From Bacteroidales bacterium (GTDB taxonomy: Bacteria; Bacteroidota; Bacteroidia; Bacteroidales; Paludibacteraceae), in NCBI GenBank assembly GCA_900766775.1, contig CAAFXN010000263.1, positions 1 through 6,832 of the forward strand: a stretch of DNA of 6,832 bases, read 5' to 3'. Under the pieces are notes generated by a model that was not told where the DNA came from, searched no databases, and saw only the letters and a program-made list of their open reading frames with translations. Positions 1 to 6,189 of the stretch are shown one piece after another. How positions within the stretch are numbered: the first letter of the stretch is position 1; each line of letters opens with the position of its first letter. Position numbers and translations under genes: made by a program.

Positions 1-21
1 AGACGTGTGCTCTTCCGATCT
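1..21. other. Illumina TruSeq adapter remnant (assembly artefact)
   Basis: The first 21 bases match the 3' end of the Illumina TruSeq read-2 adapter exactly, ending in the familiar GCTCTTCCGATCT. The maa-like reading frame on the minus strand is intact up to base 22 and then runs into adapter-derived codons. These bases are untrimmed library sequence at a contig end and should not be treated as genomic DNA. The match is to a sequence known from memory. Confidence 0.95.
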
Positions 22-93
22 TTCTTGGGTCAGCGCAGAATCGCAGGCGTAGTAGATTTCGCCTGCCAGCATTTTCTCTTTCTCGGTTTTCAT
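22..93 (-). CDS. maa: Sugar O-acetyltransferase (maltose/galactoside acetyltransferase type), N-terminal fragment
   Basis: Reading leftward from the ATG at 93-91 gives 24 codons beginning MKTEKEKMLAGEIYYACDS. The EKEKMLAGE(I/L)Y segment is the typical start of the maltose acetyltransferase (Mac) N-terminal domain, which precedes the left-handed beta-helix of acetyl-CoA-dependent sugar O-acetyltransferases (Maa, LacA, NodL). Family members are usually about 185-200 aa, so nearly all of the gene lies beyond the contig end. The catalytic histidine and hexapeptide repeats are therefore not visible. The start is supported by the family-typical N-terminus and by a good promoter a short distance upstream at 117-148. 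It is divergent from the SusCD operon and probably unrelated to it. The cytoplasmic enzyme would acetylate a sugar hydroxyl; the substrate cannot be inferred. Confidence 0.8.
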
Positions 94-116
94 TATCGTG
101 TTGTCAAATCGGGGGA

Positions 117-148
117 CAAAGGTACGAAAAAACTTTGATATGTGCAAG
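117..148 (-). promoter_or_regulatory. Bacteroidota-type promoter for the maa-like gene
   Basis: On the minus strand, CTTG (148-145) is followed after 20 nt by TACCTTTG (124-117). This fits the primary-sigma consensus of Bacteroidota, a -33 TTTG/TTG and a -7 TAnnTTTG with about 20 nt between them. Transcription would start near base 110, giving a leader of under 20 nt before the ATG at 93. The -33 box differs from TTTG by one base. Confidence 0.75.
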
Positions 149-173
149 AAGGAGGCTAAAAAATGATAGATGG

Positions 174-260
174 ACCCACCCCGCCCCTCCCTACGAAGGG
201 AGGGAGTGAAGACCCGCGATAATGTTACGATAAGGTCGCTATCGGAGGGGCGGGTAGGGT
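174..260. repeat. GC-rich inverted-repeat element with alternative inner hairpin
   Basis: The left arm at 174-190 (ACCCACCCCGCCCCTCC) pairs with the right arm at 244-260 at 15 of 17 positions. Inside the left half, CCCTCCCT (185-192) and AGGGAGGG (197-204) form a perfect 8-bp stem around the tetraloop ACGA. Bases 185-190 belong to both pairings, so the two folds are mutually exclusive. The composition is strikingly C/G-rich compared with the AT-rich sequence around it. Its position between two divergent promoters argues against a terminator role for the flanking genes. It resembles short palindromic dispersed repeats (REP- or MITE-like), but copy number cannot be seen from one window. Confidence 0.7.
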
Positions 261-287
261 ATGGTTGTGCGTTCACAAAGCATAAAA

Positions 288-420
288 TAACGTGAGTTCG
301 ATATAAGATTGTTAGCGAATAGTCTCGATAATCACTAACTAATCACTAACTAATCACTAACTTTAATAGGGTTGATGAGTTTGCTTGCTGAATGAATTTA
401 CTTATATCGAACTCAGGTTA
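288..420. repeat. 133-bp element with 20-bp inverted terminal repeats
   Basis: The left end (288-307) and the reverse complement of the right end (401-420) agree at 19 of 20 bases; the only mismatch is at base 292 versus 417. The uninterrupted core, TGAGTTCGATATAAG, is 15 bp (293-307 and 401-415). The arms enclose 93 bp that include three exact 11-bp tandem repeats. A further internal segment, GTTAGCGAAT at 311-320, is a partial reverse complement of the tandem unit (8 of 10). No transposase frame and no clear target-site duplication are visible. Possible identities are a MITE-like non-autonomous element, an invertible segment, or a regulatory cruciform. Confidence 0.8.
330..362. repeat. Three exact tandem copies of an 11-bp unit
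   Basis: The unit AATCACTAACT occurs three times without change at 330-340, 341-351 and 352-362. The 11-bp period is close to one helical turn, so a protein bound to each unit would sit on the same face of the DNA. Such arrays may also vary in copy number by slippage. The array lies inside the 288-420 inverted-repeat element, about 230 bp upstream of the susC promoter. Confidence 0.95.
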
Positions 421-593
421 AAATAGTGTCTGTATTTGTTGTGAAAAGAGACTGCGGAGGAAAGGTGCTTTTGTGTGAAACGGTGATGGCATGTTTTAGG
501 GTATAAATCTGCTCATGTTGGTTGATAAATGTGGAAAAAAGTATCAAAAATGAAGAAAAAGTGTTTTTTTTTTTACAAAATGTTACTTAAAAA

Positions 594-625
594 TTTGGTA
601 GTATAAAAAATAAGTTGTACTTTTG
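594..625 (+). promoter_or_regulatory. Promoter of the susC-susD operon
   Basis: TTTG at 594-597 and TACTTTTG at 618-625 are separated by exactly 20 nt, matching the Bacteroidota primary-sigma consensus (TTTG, then TAnnTTTG). It is the only well-matched pair I find in the 300 bases before the gene. Transcription would begin near base 632, leaving a leader of about 75 nt. The upstream DNA is strongly A/T-rich, with a T11 run ending 19 bases before the -33 box. Confidence 0.8.
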
Positions 626-646
626 CGGCGTTTTTTAGCAAAAGTA
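618..646. promoter_or_regulatory. Operator-like inverted repeat covering the susC -7 box and start site
   Basis: TACTTTTGC at 618-626 is exactly mirrored by GCAAAAGTA at 638-646, with 11 nt between. The left arm is the -7 box itself, and the predicted transcription start lies between the arms. TTTTGC recurs in the leader at 655-660 and 666-671. A regulator binding these sites would overlap the polymerase, as expected for a repressor operator. No regulator gene is in the window, and chance symmetry in AT-rich DNA is possible. Confidence 0.4.
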
Positions 647-708
647 GGTGGCGATTTTGCACATCTTTTGCGAAAAAAGTATTAGTCATTAACAAAAATA
701 GTTGAGGT

Positions 709-3700
709 ATGAAAAGATTTTTCCTATCGTTTGCTGTTGCTGTGCTGTGCATGGGTTATGTGTGTGCAGAGACAGTAGTTGGAAAGGTCGTTGATGCGGA
801 CGACCTGCCCATTGTAGGTGCCTCCGTAGTGGTGCAAGGTACTTCTCAAGGTACCATTACCGGTGCGGACGGTTCCTTTACGCTTGAAGCGAGCAAAGAT
901 GCCGAGTTGATGATTTCGTTCATCGGCATGAAGACGAAGTTGGTGCCTGTAGGCGATGCTACCCGCGTGGTGATGGAGGAAGATGCCATCAGCGTGGACG
1001 AGGTGGTGGTAACGGCGCTGGGTATCAGCCGCTCGGAGAAGACGATTGGTTATGCTGCTACCACGGTGAAAGCCGATGAGGTAGTGGGTGCACGCCAGTC
1101 GAACGTGGTGAATGCCCTTGCCGGTAAGGTGGCAGGTGTGCAGGTCAACCAGACATCTACCGACCCGGGTAGTGCGTCCAATGTGGTGATTCGTGGTTTC
1201 TCGAGTATCTCGGGCAGCAACCAACCGCTGTATGTGGTGGATGGTGTGCCCTTGCAGTCGCTGACCAGTTCGGGACACGGCGACCAAGATGAGAAGGCAG
1301 TGGCGTTGGCGGGTATCACGAATATCGCATCGAAAGATATTGAGTCGATGACGATATTGAAAGGTGCTGCGGCTACGGCATTGTACGGCTCCCGCGCAGC
1401 CAACGGTGTAGTGGTTATCACAACCAAACAGGGTGCGAAAGGACAGCGCCATAATTTCAACATCGAGTATTCGGGCGGCGTATCGTTCAACCAAGTAGCG
1501 GTGTTGCCCACTTTCCAAAATGAGTTCGGGCAGGGTTGGAACGGTCAGCAGACCTTTATCGAGAACGGCTCGTGGGGTCCCGCGCTGGACGGCTCTACGC
1601 AGGTGTTCGGTCCGATATGGAACAACCAGCAGATGATTCACACCTATTCTGCGGTGCCGACCAATATACAAGACTTCTTTGATGTGGGTGTGTCGCACAA
1701 CCACAATGTCAGTTTCTCGGGTGCTTCGGCAGATAACAAGATGACCTACTACGCGTCCTATTCGTTTACGGGCGATAACGGTATCATGCCGGGCGATAAG
1801 GACACCTACAAACGCCATACGATTGCTTTCCGCGGCAGTTACGAGCCGGTGAAATGGATTAAGGTAAGTTCTTCCGTGAACGTGGCAACGTCCAAGACGG
1901 ATGTAGTGGACACTTATCAGGGTGTGTCTGTGATAGACGGTCTGTATGAGTTTCCGCGCGATATGAGCCTTGTGGACCACCAAGACCTCTCGCTGGCATT
2001 CAACACCCCCGAGGCATGGCTGACGCCGTATGGTATCACCAACCCCTATTGGGCGATAGAGAACAACTACAACCATAGCGATGCAAAGCAGGTGTTCGGT
2101 AAAGTGCAGGCAGACATCAAGCCCATTAAGCAACTGACTTTCACCTATCGCTTCGGTTTCGACTATGCGGATTCCGACCAGAAGATTGGTGTGCCGCAGA
2201 TTGATTTGGACGACGCGCTGATTAACGACAACATGGGTTATCCCCCTTCGGCGCTGAACCAGACCGGTAGCGTATGGGCACGCTACACCCGCAGTTTGGA
2301 GTTGAACCACGACGTGATGGCTACCTATGCTGACCATTGGAGCATTGTCGATTTGAACGTTATCTTGGGTGTGAATGTGAACCAACGCGGTCGCACCTAT
2401 ATGTCGGGTGCGACCAGCGACCTGACTTTTGAGACGGGCTTCTGGCAGTTGAGCAACGGTGCTAACAGAGACGAGTTGCTGGAGAGCCAATACACGCGCC
2501 GTCAGGTGGGTCTGTTTGCGGACATCACGCTCGGCTTGGCAGACCAGTTCTACTTGGATTTCACCATGCGTAACGACTGGTCTTCCACGCTCCCGAAAGG
2601 TGCCAACAGTTATTTCTACCCGGGTATCACGGGCAGTTGGGTATTCTCTCAGTTAGTGCCCTCCAACAAGTGGTTCACCTTCGGTAAACTGCGTGCTGCC
2701 TACGGTATGACGGGTAATGATGCCGATGTGTATCTGACCAACCCCACTTTTACGCAGGCGTATGCTAACTCGGCCTATATTCCAGAGGTGTTGAATTTCC
2801 CGCTCAACGGTACGAATGCGTTCATCTCTACCGCCACGCTGGGCTCATCGACGCTTCGCCCAGAGATGACCAAAGAGGCGGAAGTCGGCTTGAACGTGCA
2901 GTTCTTCGGCGGACGCTTGGGCTTGGACGCTACCTACTATCATCGTATCACCGACGACCAGATATTCACCCTGCCGGTTGACCCCTCCACAGGTTATAGT
3001 TACCTGATTACCAACTTCGGTTCGGTGCGCAACCAAGGTGTGGAATTGGTATTGAACACCACGCCCGTGAACGAAGGTGGTGTGCGTTGGGACTTGGATT
3101 TCAACTTCGCCATGAACTTCAATAAGGTGCTTTCGCTGCCTGACGGACTGGACGGCGGCAAGAGTGTGATTGAGTATTTCACCACCAGTCAAGATGCTGT
3201 CTATGCGTATGCAGAGGTAGGCAAGCCGCTCGGCGAAATCTATACCTATCTGCCGCAATATACCGAAGACGGTCGTCCTATCGTGGACGAGACAGGTCTT
3301 CCCGTGATTGGTACGGAGTTGGAGAGCACCGGCAAGAACATGCAGAGCAAATGGACAGGCGGTATCACCACCACGCTGAGTTACATGGGCGTGAGTCTCT
3401 CTGCTACGCTGGATGTGCGCTATGGAGGCTACATGTTCTCGCGCACCAAGAACCTGATGGAGTTCACGGGTAACGGTATCGTTACTACCTACAACGGACG
3501 TAATCCCTTCGTGATTCCCAACTCGGTGGTAGATAACGGCGATGGCACCTATTCGCCTAACAACAATCCTATTTACCTCTACAATAGTTCCTACCAAGAC
3601 TGGTGCGACGCCACCGGTATGGGACAGGGCGGTGAGTTCTTCCTGATTGACCGTACCTATGCCAAACTGCGCAACATCAGCCTGACTTGGGACCTGCCGA

Positions 3701-3909
3701 AAAAATGGGTGAACAAGATGGCGCTTGACCAACTGTCTCTCTCCTTCTATGTGAACAATGCCTTCACTTGGACGGCGGCTGACAACTACTACATCGACCC
3801 CGAAGCATCCAGTTTCTCGGGCAACGGCGACTTGAATGCACAGTTCGGTGAACTCTATTCCAACCCCTCGTGCAGACAATACGGTTTGAACTTGAATGTG
3901 AAATTCTAA
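709..3909 (+). CDS. susC: SusC/RagA-family TonB-dependent outer-membrane transporter
   Basis: This 1066-aa protein forms the outer-membrane channel of a SusCD importer and draws energy from TonB-ExbB-ExbD. Residues 1-20 are a Sec signal peptide, with likely cleavage after VCA-20. Residues about 23-92 form a carboxypeptidase D regulatory-like beta-sandwich domain (VVGKVVDADDLPIVGASVVV; GTITGADGSFTL), the N-terminal extension common in SusC proteins. The TonB-box region is DEVVVTALGISR at 97-108. The plug domain spans about 112-240 and carries both family signatures: VVIRGFSSI...QPLYVVDGVPL (159-182) and ASKDIESMTILKGAAATALY...GVVVITTK (207-240). The remainder is the 22-strand barrel, ending in the terminal phenylalanine typical of outer-membrane proteins. 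Length is normal and the frame is intact. The start is set by the signal peptide; the upstream AACAAAAATA stretch is A-rich, as usual in the phylum. The symbol is given by family, not by proven starch transport. Confidence 0.95.
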   Translation: MKRFFLSFAVAVLCMGYVCAETVVGKVVDADDLPIVGASVVVQGTSQGTITGADGSFTLEASKDAELMISFIGMKTKLVPVGDATRVVMEEDAISVDEVVVTALGISRSEKTIGYAATTVKADEVVGARQSNVVNALAGKVAGVQVNQTSTDPGSASNVVIRGFSSISGSNQPLYVVDGVPLQSLTSSGHGDQDEKAVALAGITNIASKDIESMTILKGAAATALYGSRAANGVVVITTKQGAKGQRHNFNIEYSGGVSFNQVAVLPTFQNEFGQGWNGQQTFIENGSWGPALDGSTQVFGPIWNNQQMIHTYSAVPTNIQDFFDVGVSHNHNVSFSGASADNKMTYYASYSFTGDNGIMPGDKDTYKRHTIAFRGSYEPVKWIKVSSSVNVATSKTDVVDTYQGVSVIDGLYEFPRDMSLVDHQDLSLAFNTPEAWLTPYGITNPYWAIENNYNHSDAKQVFGKVQADIKPIKQLTFTYRFGFDYADSDQKIGVPQIDLDDALINDNMGYPPSALNQTGSVWARYTRSLELNHDVMATYADHWSIVDLNVILGVNVNQRGRTYMSGATSDLTFETGFWQLSNGANRDELLESQYTRRQVGLFADITLGLADQFYLDFTMRNDWSSTLPKGANSYFYPGITGSWVFSQLVPSNKWFTFGKLRAAYGMTGNDADVYLTNPTFTQAYANSAYIPEVLNFPLNGTNAFISTATLGSSTLRPEMTKEAEVGLNVQFFGGRLGLDATYYHRITDDQIFTLPVDPSTGYSYLITNFGSVRNQGVELVLNTTPVNEGGVRWDLDFNFAMNFNKVLSLPDGLDGGKSVIEYFTTSQDAVYAYAEVGKPLGEIYTYLPQYTEDGRPIVDETGLPVIGTELESTGKNMQSKWTGGITTTLSYMGVSLSATLDVRYGGYMFSRTKNLMEFTGNGIVTTYNGRNPFVIPNSVVDNGDGTYSPNNNPIYLYNSSYQDWCDATGMGQGGEFFLIDRTYAKLRNISLTWDLPKKWVNKMALDQLSLSFYVNNAFTWTAADNYYIDPEASSFSGNGDLNAQFGELYSNPSCRQYGLNLNVKF

Positions 3910-3913
3910 TAGA

Positions 3914-3919
3914 GAGGAG
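3914..3919 (+). promoter_or_regulatory. Shine-Dalgarno-like site before susD
   Basis: GAGGAG-type purine sequence in the 19-nt gap between the susC stop and the susD ATG, 9 nt from the start codon. It is the clearest SD-like site in the operon; the other starts have only A-rich leaders. It supports the ATG at 3929 as the true start and separate, strong initiation of the lipoprotein. Confidence 0.5.
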
Positions 3920-3928
3920 AATACAAGT

Positions 3929-5431
3929 ATGAAAAGATATTTCGTAATAGCAGCCACCGCATTGAGTGTGCTGTGCAGCAGTTGCAGCGATTGGCTCGAT
4001 ATCAACTACGACCCCAACTCGCCTGCGGAAGAAAATGTGCAGACCGATATGATTCTGCCTGCCGTAGAAGCCGCTTTGGGTACCACGCTCGGCGTGAATC
4101 TGAACATCATTGGCGGTTACCAAGCAGAGTACTATGCGCACCAGTTCGGTATATCCAACTATCTGGATTACAGCCAGTTCAACGTCAGTTCCACCAATAC
4201 GAGCGGTGCATACACCCAGTTGTATCAAAAGGTGTTGGTAAACTGCCAGACCATTCAAAATAAAGCACAGGCAGAGGAAGACTGGGGCACCAATTTGGCA
4301 GCCGCAACCATTCGTGCCTATGCGCTCCAACTGTTGGTGGATATGTATGGTGCGGTTCCTTACACCGAGGCGCTTAATACCTCTATCCTGATGCCGAAGT
4401 TTGACGAAGGCGAAGTGGTGTACGAGGGTGTGATTGCCGAACTGGACGAGGCGCTGAGCAAGGTGAGCGAGGGTGACGCGGTGGCTACCAGCCTGCTCCT
4501 TCCGGGCGAGACCGCGGGGGCATGGATTCAGTTCGCCAACGCACAGAAACTGAAGATGCTGACCCGTCTGGCAAACGTAAAGGATGTGAACGCCGCTATC
4601 AAAGCGTTGATTGACGAAGGCAACTTCCCCACCGAGGACATCGCGCTTGCCGACTGCTGGAGCAATGCTTCGGGACAAGCCAACCCCTTCTATTCAGAGG
4701 AGTTCGCCACATGGGGACGCGCTACCCACAATATCGTAGCCAACCTCGCGCTGGTCAATACCATGCAGCCCGTGGACAACGAGGGTGCCATTACCTACAC
4801 TGACCCGCGATTGGCAATGTTGATTCTGCCGAATAGTGAGGGGAACTATGTAGGCAACATCTCAGGAACCAACCACTCTACGTCGGAAATGCCCTTTGGC
4901 AGCACGGCATATTGGTGCATTCCAAATGTGAACTACGATAGTCCTATCTATCTCTTGACCGTGGCAGAAACCGAGTTCTTCATTGCGGAGTATTACGCCA
5001 AAGCCGGCAATATGAGCCAAGCGGAGAGCGCCTACAATGCGGCTTTGGAGGCATCGTGCGCTACCCACGGGGTGGACCCGACTTTGGTACTGAGCCACTA
5101 TCCTTTCAACGCGTCCAACTGGAAGCAGTCGGTAGGCGTAAGCAAATGGCTGGCGCTGGCGGGCGTGAACCACTGGGAGGGCTATACCGAGGTGCGCCGC
5201 CTGGATTATCCCGCTTTCGGAACGGTTACCGCTGCTGATATGTTCAACGGAACCGATTTGGATGTGTCCGCTTATCAGGCAGGTACGCTCTACACCCCCT
5301 ATCTGTATAACACCCAAGTGGGCAAGAACCACCTGCTGGAGCGTCTGCCTTTTGCGGAGGCCGCACAGTCGCGTAACACCAACTGTCCCGAGTACGCAGG
5401 CTATACCACGCCTATCTTCTGGGGAAAATAA
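3929..5431 (+). CDS. susD: SusD/RagB-family substrate-binding outer-membrane lipoprotein
   Basis: This 500-aa lipoprotein is the surface lid that binds cargo and hands it to the SusC barrel. The signal peptide ends in a lipobox-like CSSC with the lipidated cysteine at 19; cysteine at the -3 position is slightly unusual. The acidic SDWLD that follows fits the surface-export signal of Bacteroidota lipoproteins. The fold is recognised from SusD/RagB (SusD-like_2, PF12771) signatures: DWLDINYDPNSP at 21-32, the helical repeat AYALQLLVDMYGAVPYTEAL at 130-149, YLLTVAETEFFIAEYYAKAG at 341-360, NHWEGYTEVRRLDYP at 414-428, and the terminal LLERLPFAEA...NTNCPEY at 469-489. Length is typical of this branch. 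It starts 19 nt after susC and is surely cotranscribed. The cargo cannot be read from the sequence; no carbohydrate-binding residues are identifiable with confidence. Confidence 0.95.
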   Translation: MKRYFVIAATALSVLCSSCSDWLDINYDPNSPAEENVQTDMILPAVEAALGTTLGVNLNIIGGYQAEYYAHQFGISNYLDYSQFNVSSTNTSGAYTQLYQKVLVNCQTIQNKAQAEEDWGTNLAAATIRAYALQLLVDMYGAVPYTEALNTSILMPKFDEGEVVYEGVIAELDEALSKVSEGDAVATSLLLPGETAGAWIQFANAQKLKMLTRLANVKDVNAAIKALIDEGNFPTEDIALADCWSNASGQANPFYSEEFATWGRATHNIVANLALVNTMQPVDNEGAITYTDPRLAMLILPNSEGNYVGNISGTNHSTSEMPFGSTAYWCIPNVNYDSPIYLLTVAETEFFIAEYYAKAGNMSQAESAYNAALEASCATHGVDPTLVLSHYPFNASNWKQSVGVSKWLALAGVNHWEGYTEVRRLDYPAFGTVTAADMFNGTDLDVSAYQAGTLYTPYLYNTQVGKNHLLERLPFAEAAQSRNTNCPEYAGYTTPIFWGK

Positions 5432-5464
5432 TGCTGATTGTCAAATAGTTAAATAAGAACGATT

Positions 5465-6184
5465 ATGAAAAAGATAACCCGATATGCCGCGCTCGCTTTG
5501 TTTGCTCTGCTTACTTTGGCGAGTTGCGAGGATAAAGCCTCCCAAGGACTTACCGACATTACCTACTATGCCGAAATTGTCTTAGAGGGCGAGGAAACGA
5601 TGGTGGTCAACAAGGGGGATGCGTATGTAGAACCCGGCTTCACCGCTACTATGAAAGGTGAGGATGTAACCGACCAAGTTGTGGTGGAAGGAGATGTGGA
5701 TACCAATGCTTCCGGCACTTATACAATCTCCTACTCGGTAACCAATGCAGATGGCTTTGTCGCTTCGGCTACACGCACCGTAGTGGTGTATAACCTCTCT
5801 GACCCCGTGGAAGGATTCTGGGTGGTGGACCCGACTGTCAGTTACCGCGAGTATGACAACTCCGGAGAGATTGTTACTACTCCCTACAAAGGTGCTTTCG
5901 AGATATTTATCTATGAGGAAGAGCCCGGCGTGTATATGGTGGACGACCTCTTGGCAGGCTGGTATTGCCAAGGCGCAGGCTATGGTACCGACTATGCTAT
6001 GATGGCGTACATCTCTATTGCAGACGATGGCACGATTGCGCTGCTTAACAGTTATGTTCCCGGCTGGGGAGATGCTGCTGACGGACTGACTGACGGCGCT
6101 TTTGATGCTGCTAATGGCACGATTAAATATACCGTGGCATACGCAGGTATAATGAAATTTTTTGTTACACTTAACAAAGAGTAA
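5465..6184 (+). CDS. Surface lipoprotein with Ig-like domain and BT_2262-type C-terminal domain
   Basis: This 239-aa protein has a lipoprotein signal peptide ending in LASC, lipidated at cysteine 21, followed by acidic residues (CEDK) that favour surface display. Residues about 36-110 form an Ig-like beta-sandwich of the DUF5011 type: the VNKGDAYVEPGFTATMKGEDVT motif (48-69), then SGTYTISYSVTNADGFVASATRTVVVY (83-109). Residues about 113-239 look like the DUF5012/BT_2262-family C-terminal domain, which begins GFWVVDPTVSYREYDN and is rich in aromatic residues and glycine. Proteins of this architecture follow SusCD pairs as accessory lipoproteins. No catalytic motif is seen, so a binding or scaffolding role beside the SusCD complex is inferred. 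The 33-nt gap to susD holds no terminator. Domain naming is from memory of the family patterns. Confidence 0.85.
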   Translation: MKKITRYAALALFALLTLASCEDKASQGLTDITYYAEIVLEGEETMVVNKGDAYVEPGFTATMKGEDVTDQVVVEGDVDTNASGTYTISYSVTNADGFVASATRTVVVYNLSDPVEGFWVVDPTVSYREYDNSGEIVTTPYKGAFEIFIYEEEPGVYMVDDLLAGWYCQGAGYGTDYAMMAYISIADDGTIALLNSYVPGWGDAADGLTDGAFDAANGTIKYTVAYAGIMKFFVTLNKE

Positions 6185-6189
6185 GACTT

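Larger units (their letters stand above)
94..708. other. Divergent intergenic region rich in repeats, no gene seen
   Basis: These 615 bases lie between the start of the leftward acetyltransferase gene and the start of susC. I see no convincing open reading frame or RNA gene. The region holds the acetyltransferase promoter (117-148), a GC-rich inverted-repeat element (174-260), a second inverted-repeat element with internal tandem repeats (288-420), an AT-rich stretch without recognised features (421-593, including a run of eleven T at 564-574), the susC promoter (594-625) and an approximately 75-nt susC leader. Both repeat elements lie upstream of both promoters' transcribed sides, so neither can act as a terminator for the genes visible here. 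Confidence 0.8.

Noticed and set aside
174..260. GC-rich inverted repeat as a transcription terminator
   Set aside because: It lies between divergent promoters, has no T run on either side, and no upstream gene ends there.
330..362. CRISPR array
   Set aside because: The 11-bp units are directly adjacent with no spacers, and no cas genes are present.
308..400. Invertible promoter inside the inverted-repeat element
   Set aside because: No TTTG-N20-TAnnTTTG pair is present on either strand between the arms; the nearest (TGAGTTTG at about 376-383) lacks the conserved A and a spaced -33 box. Inversion of a non-promoter segment is left open as a finding.
638..700. Antisense RNA promoter in the susC leader
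   Set aside because: Minus-strand TAnnTTTG matches exist at 646-639 and 700-693, but neither has a -33 box at the right distance.
724..2490. Long minus-strand open frame (588 codons) opposite susC
   Set aside because: The plus-strand frame is an unmistakable SusC with signal peptide, plug signatures and barrel. The antisense translation is rich in His, Arg and Val without domain patterns, as expected for a shadow of biased codon use.
2845..4005. Minus-strand open frame (386 codons) spanning the susC-susD junction
   Set aside because: It covers the ends of two clear plus-strand genes, and its translation is low-complexity-like with no recognisable motif.
3764..4678. Minus-strand open frame (304 codons) opposite susC and susD
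   Set aside because: It is antisense to conserved coding sequence and has no signal, domain or promoter.
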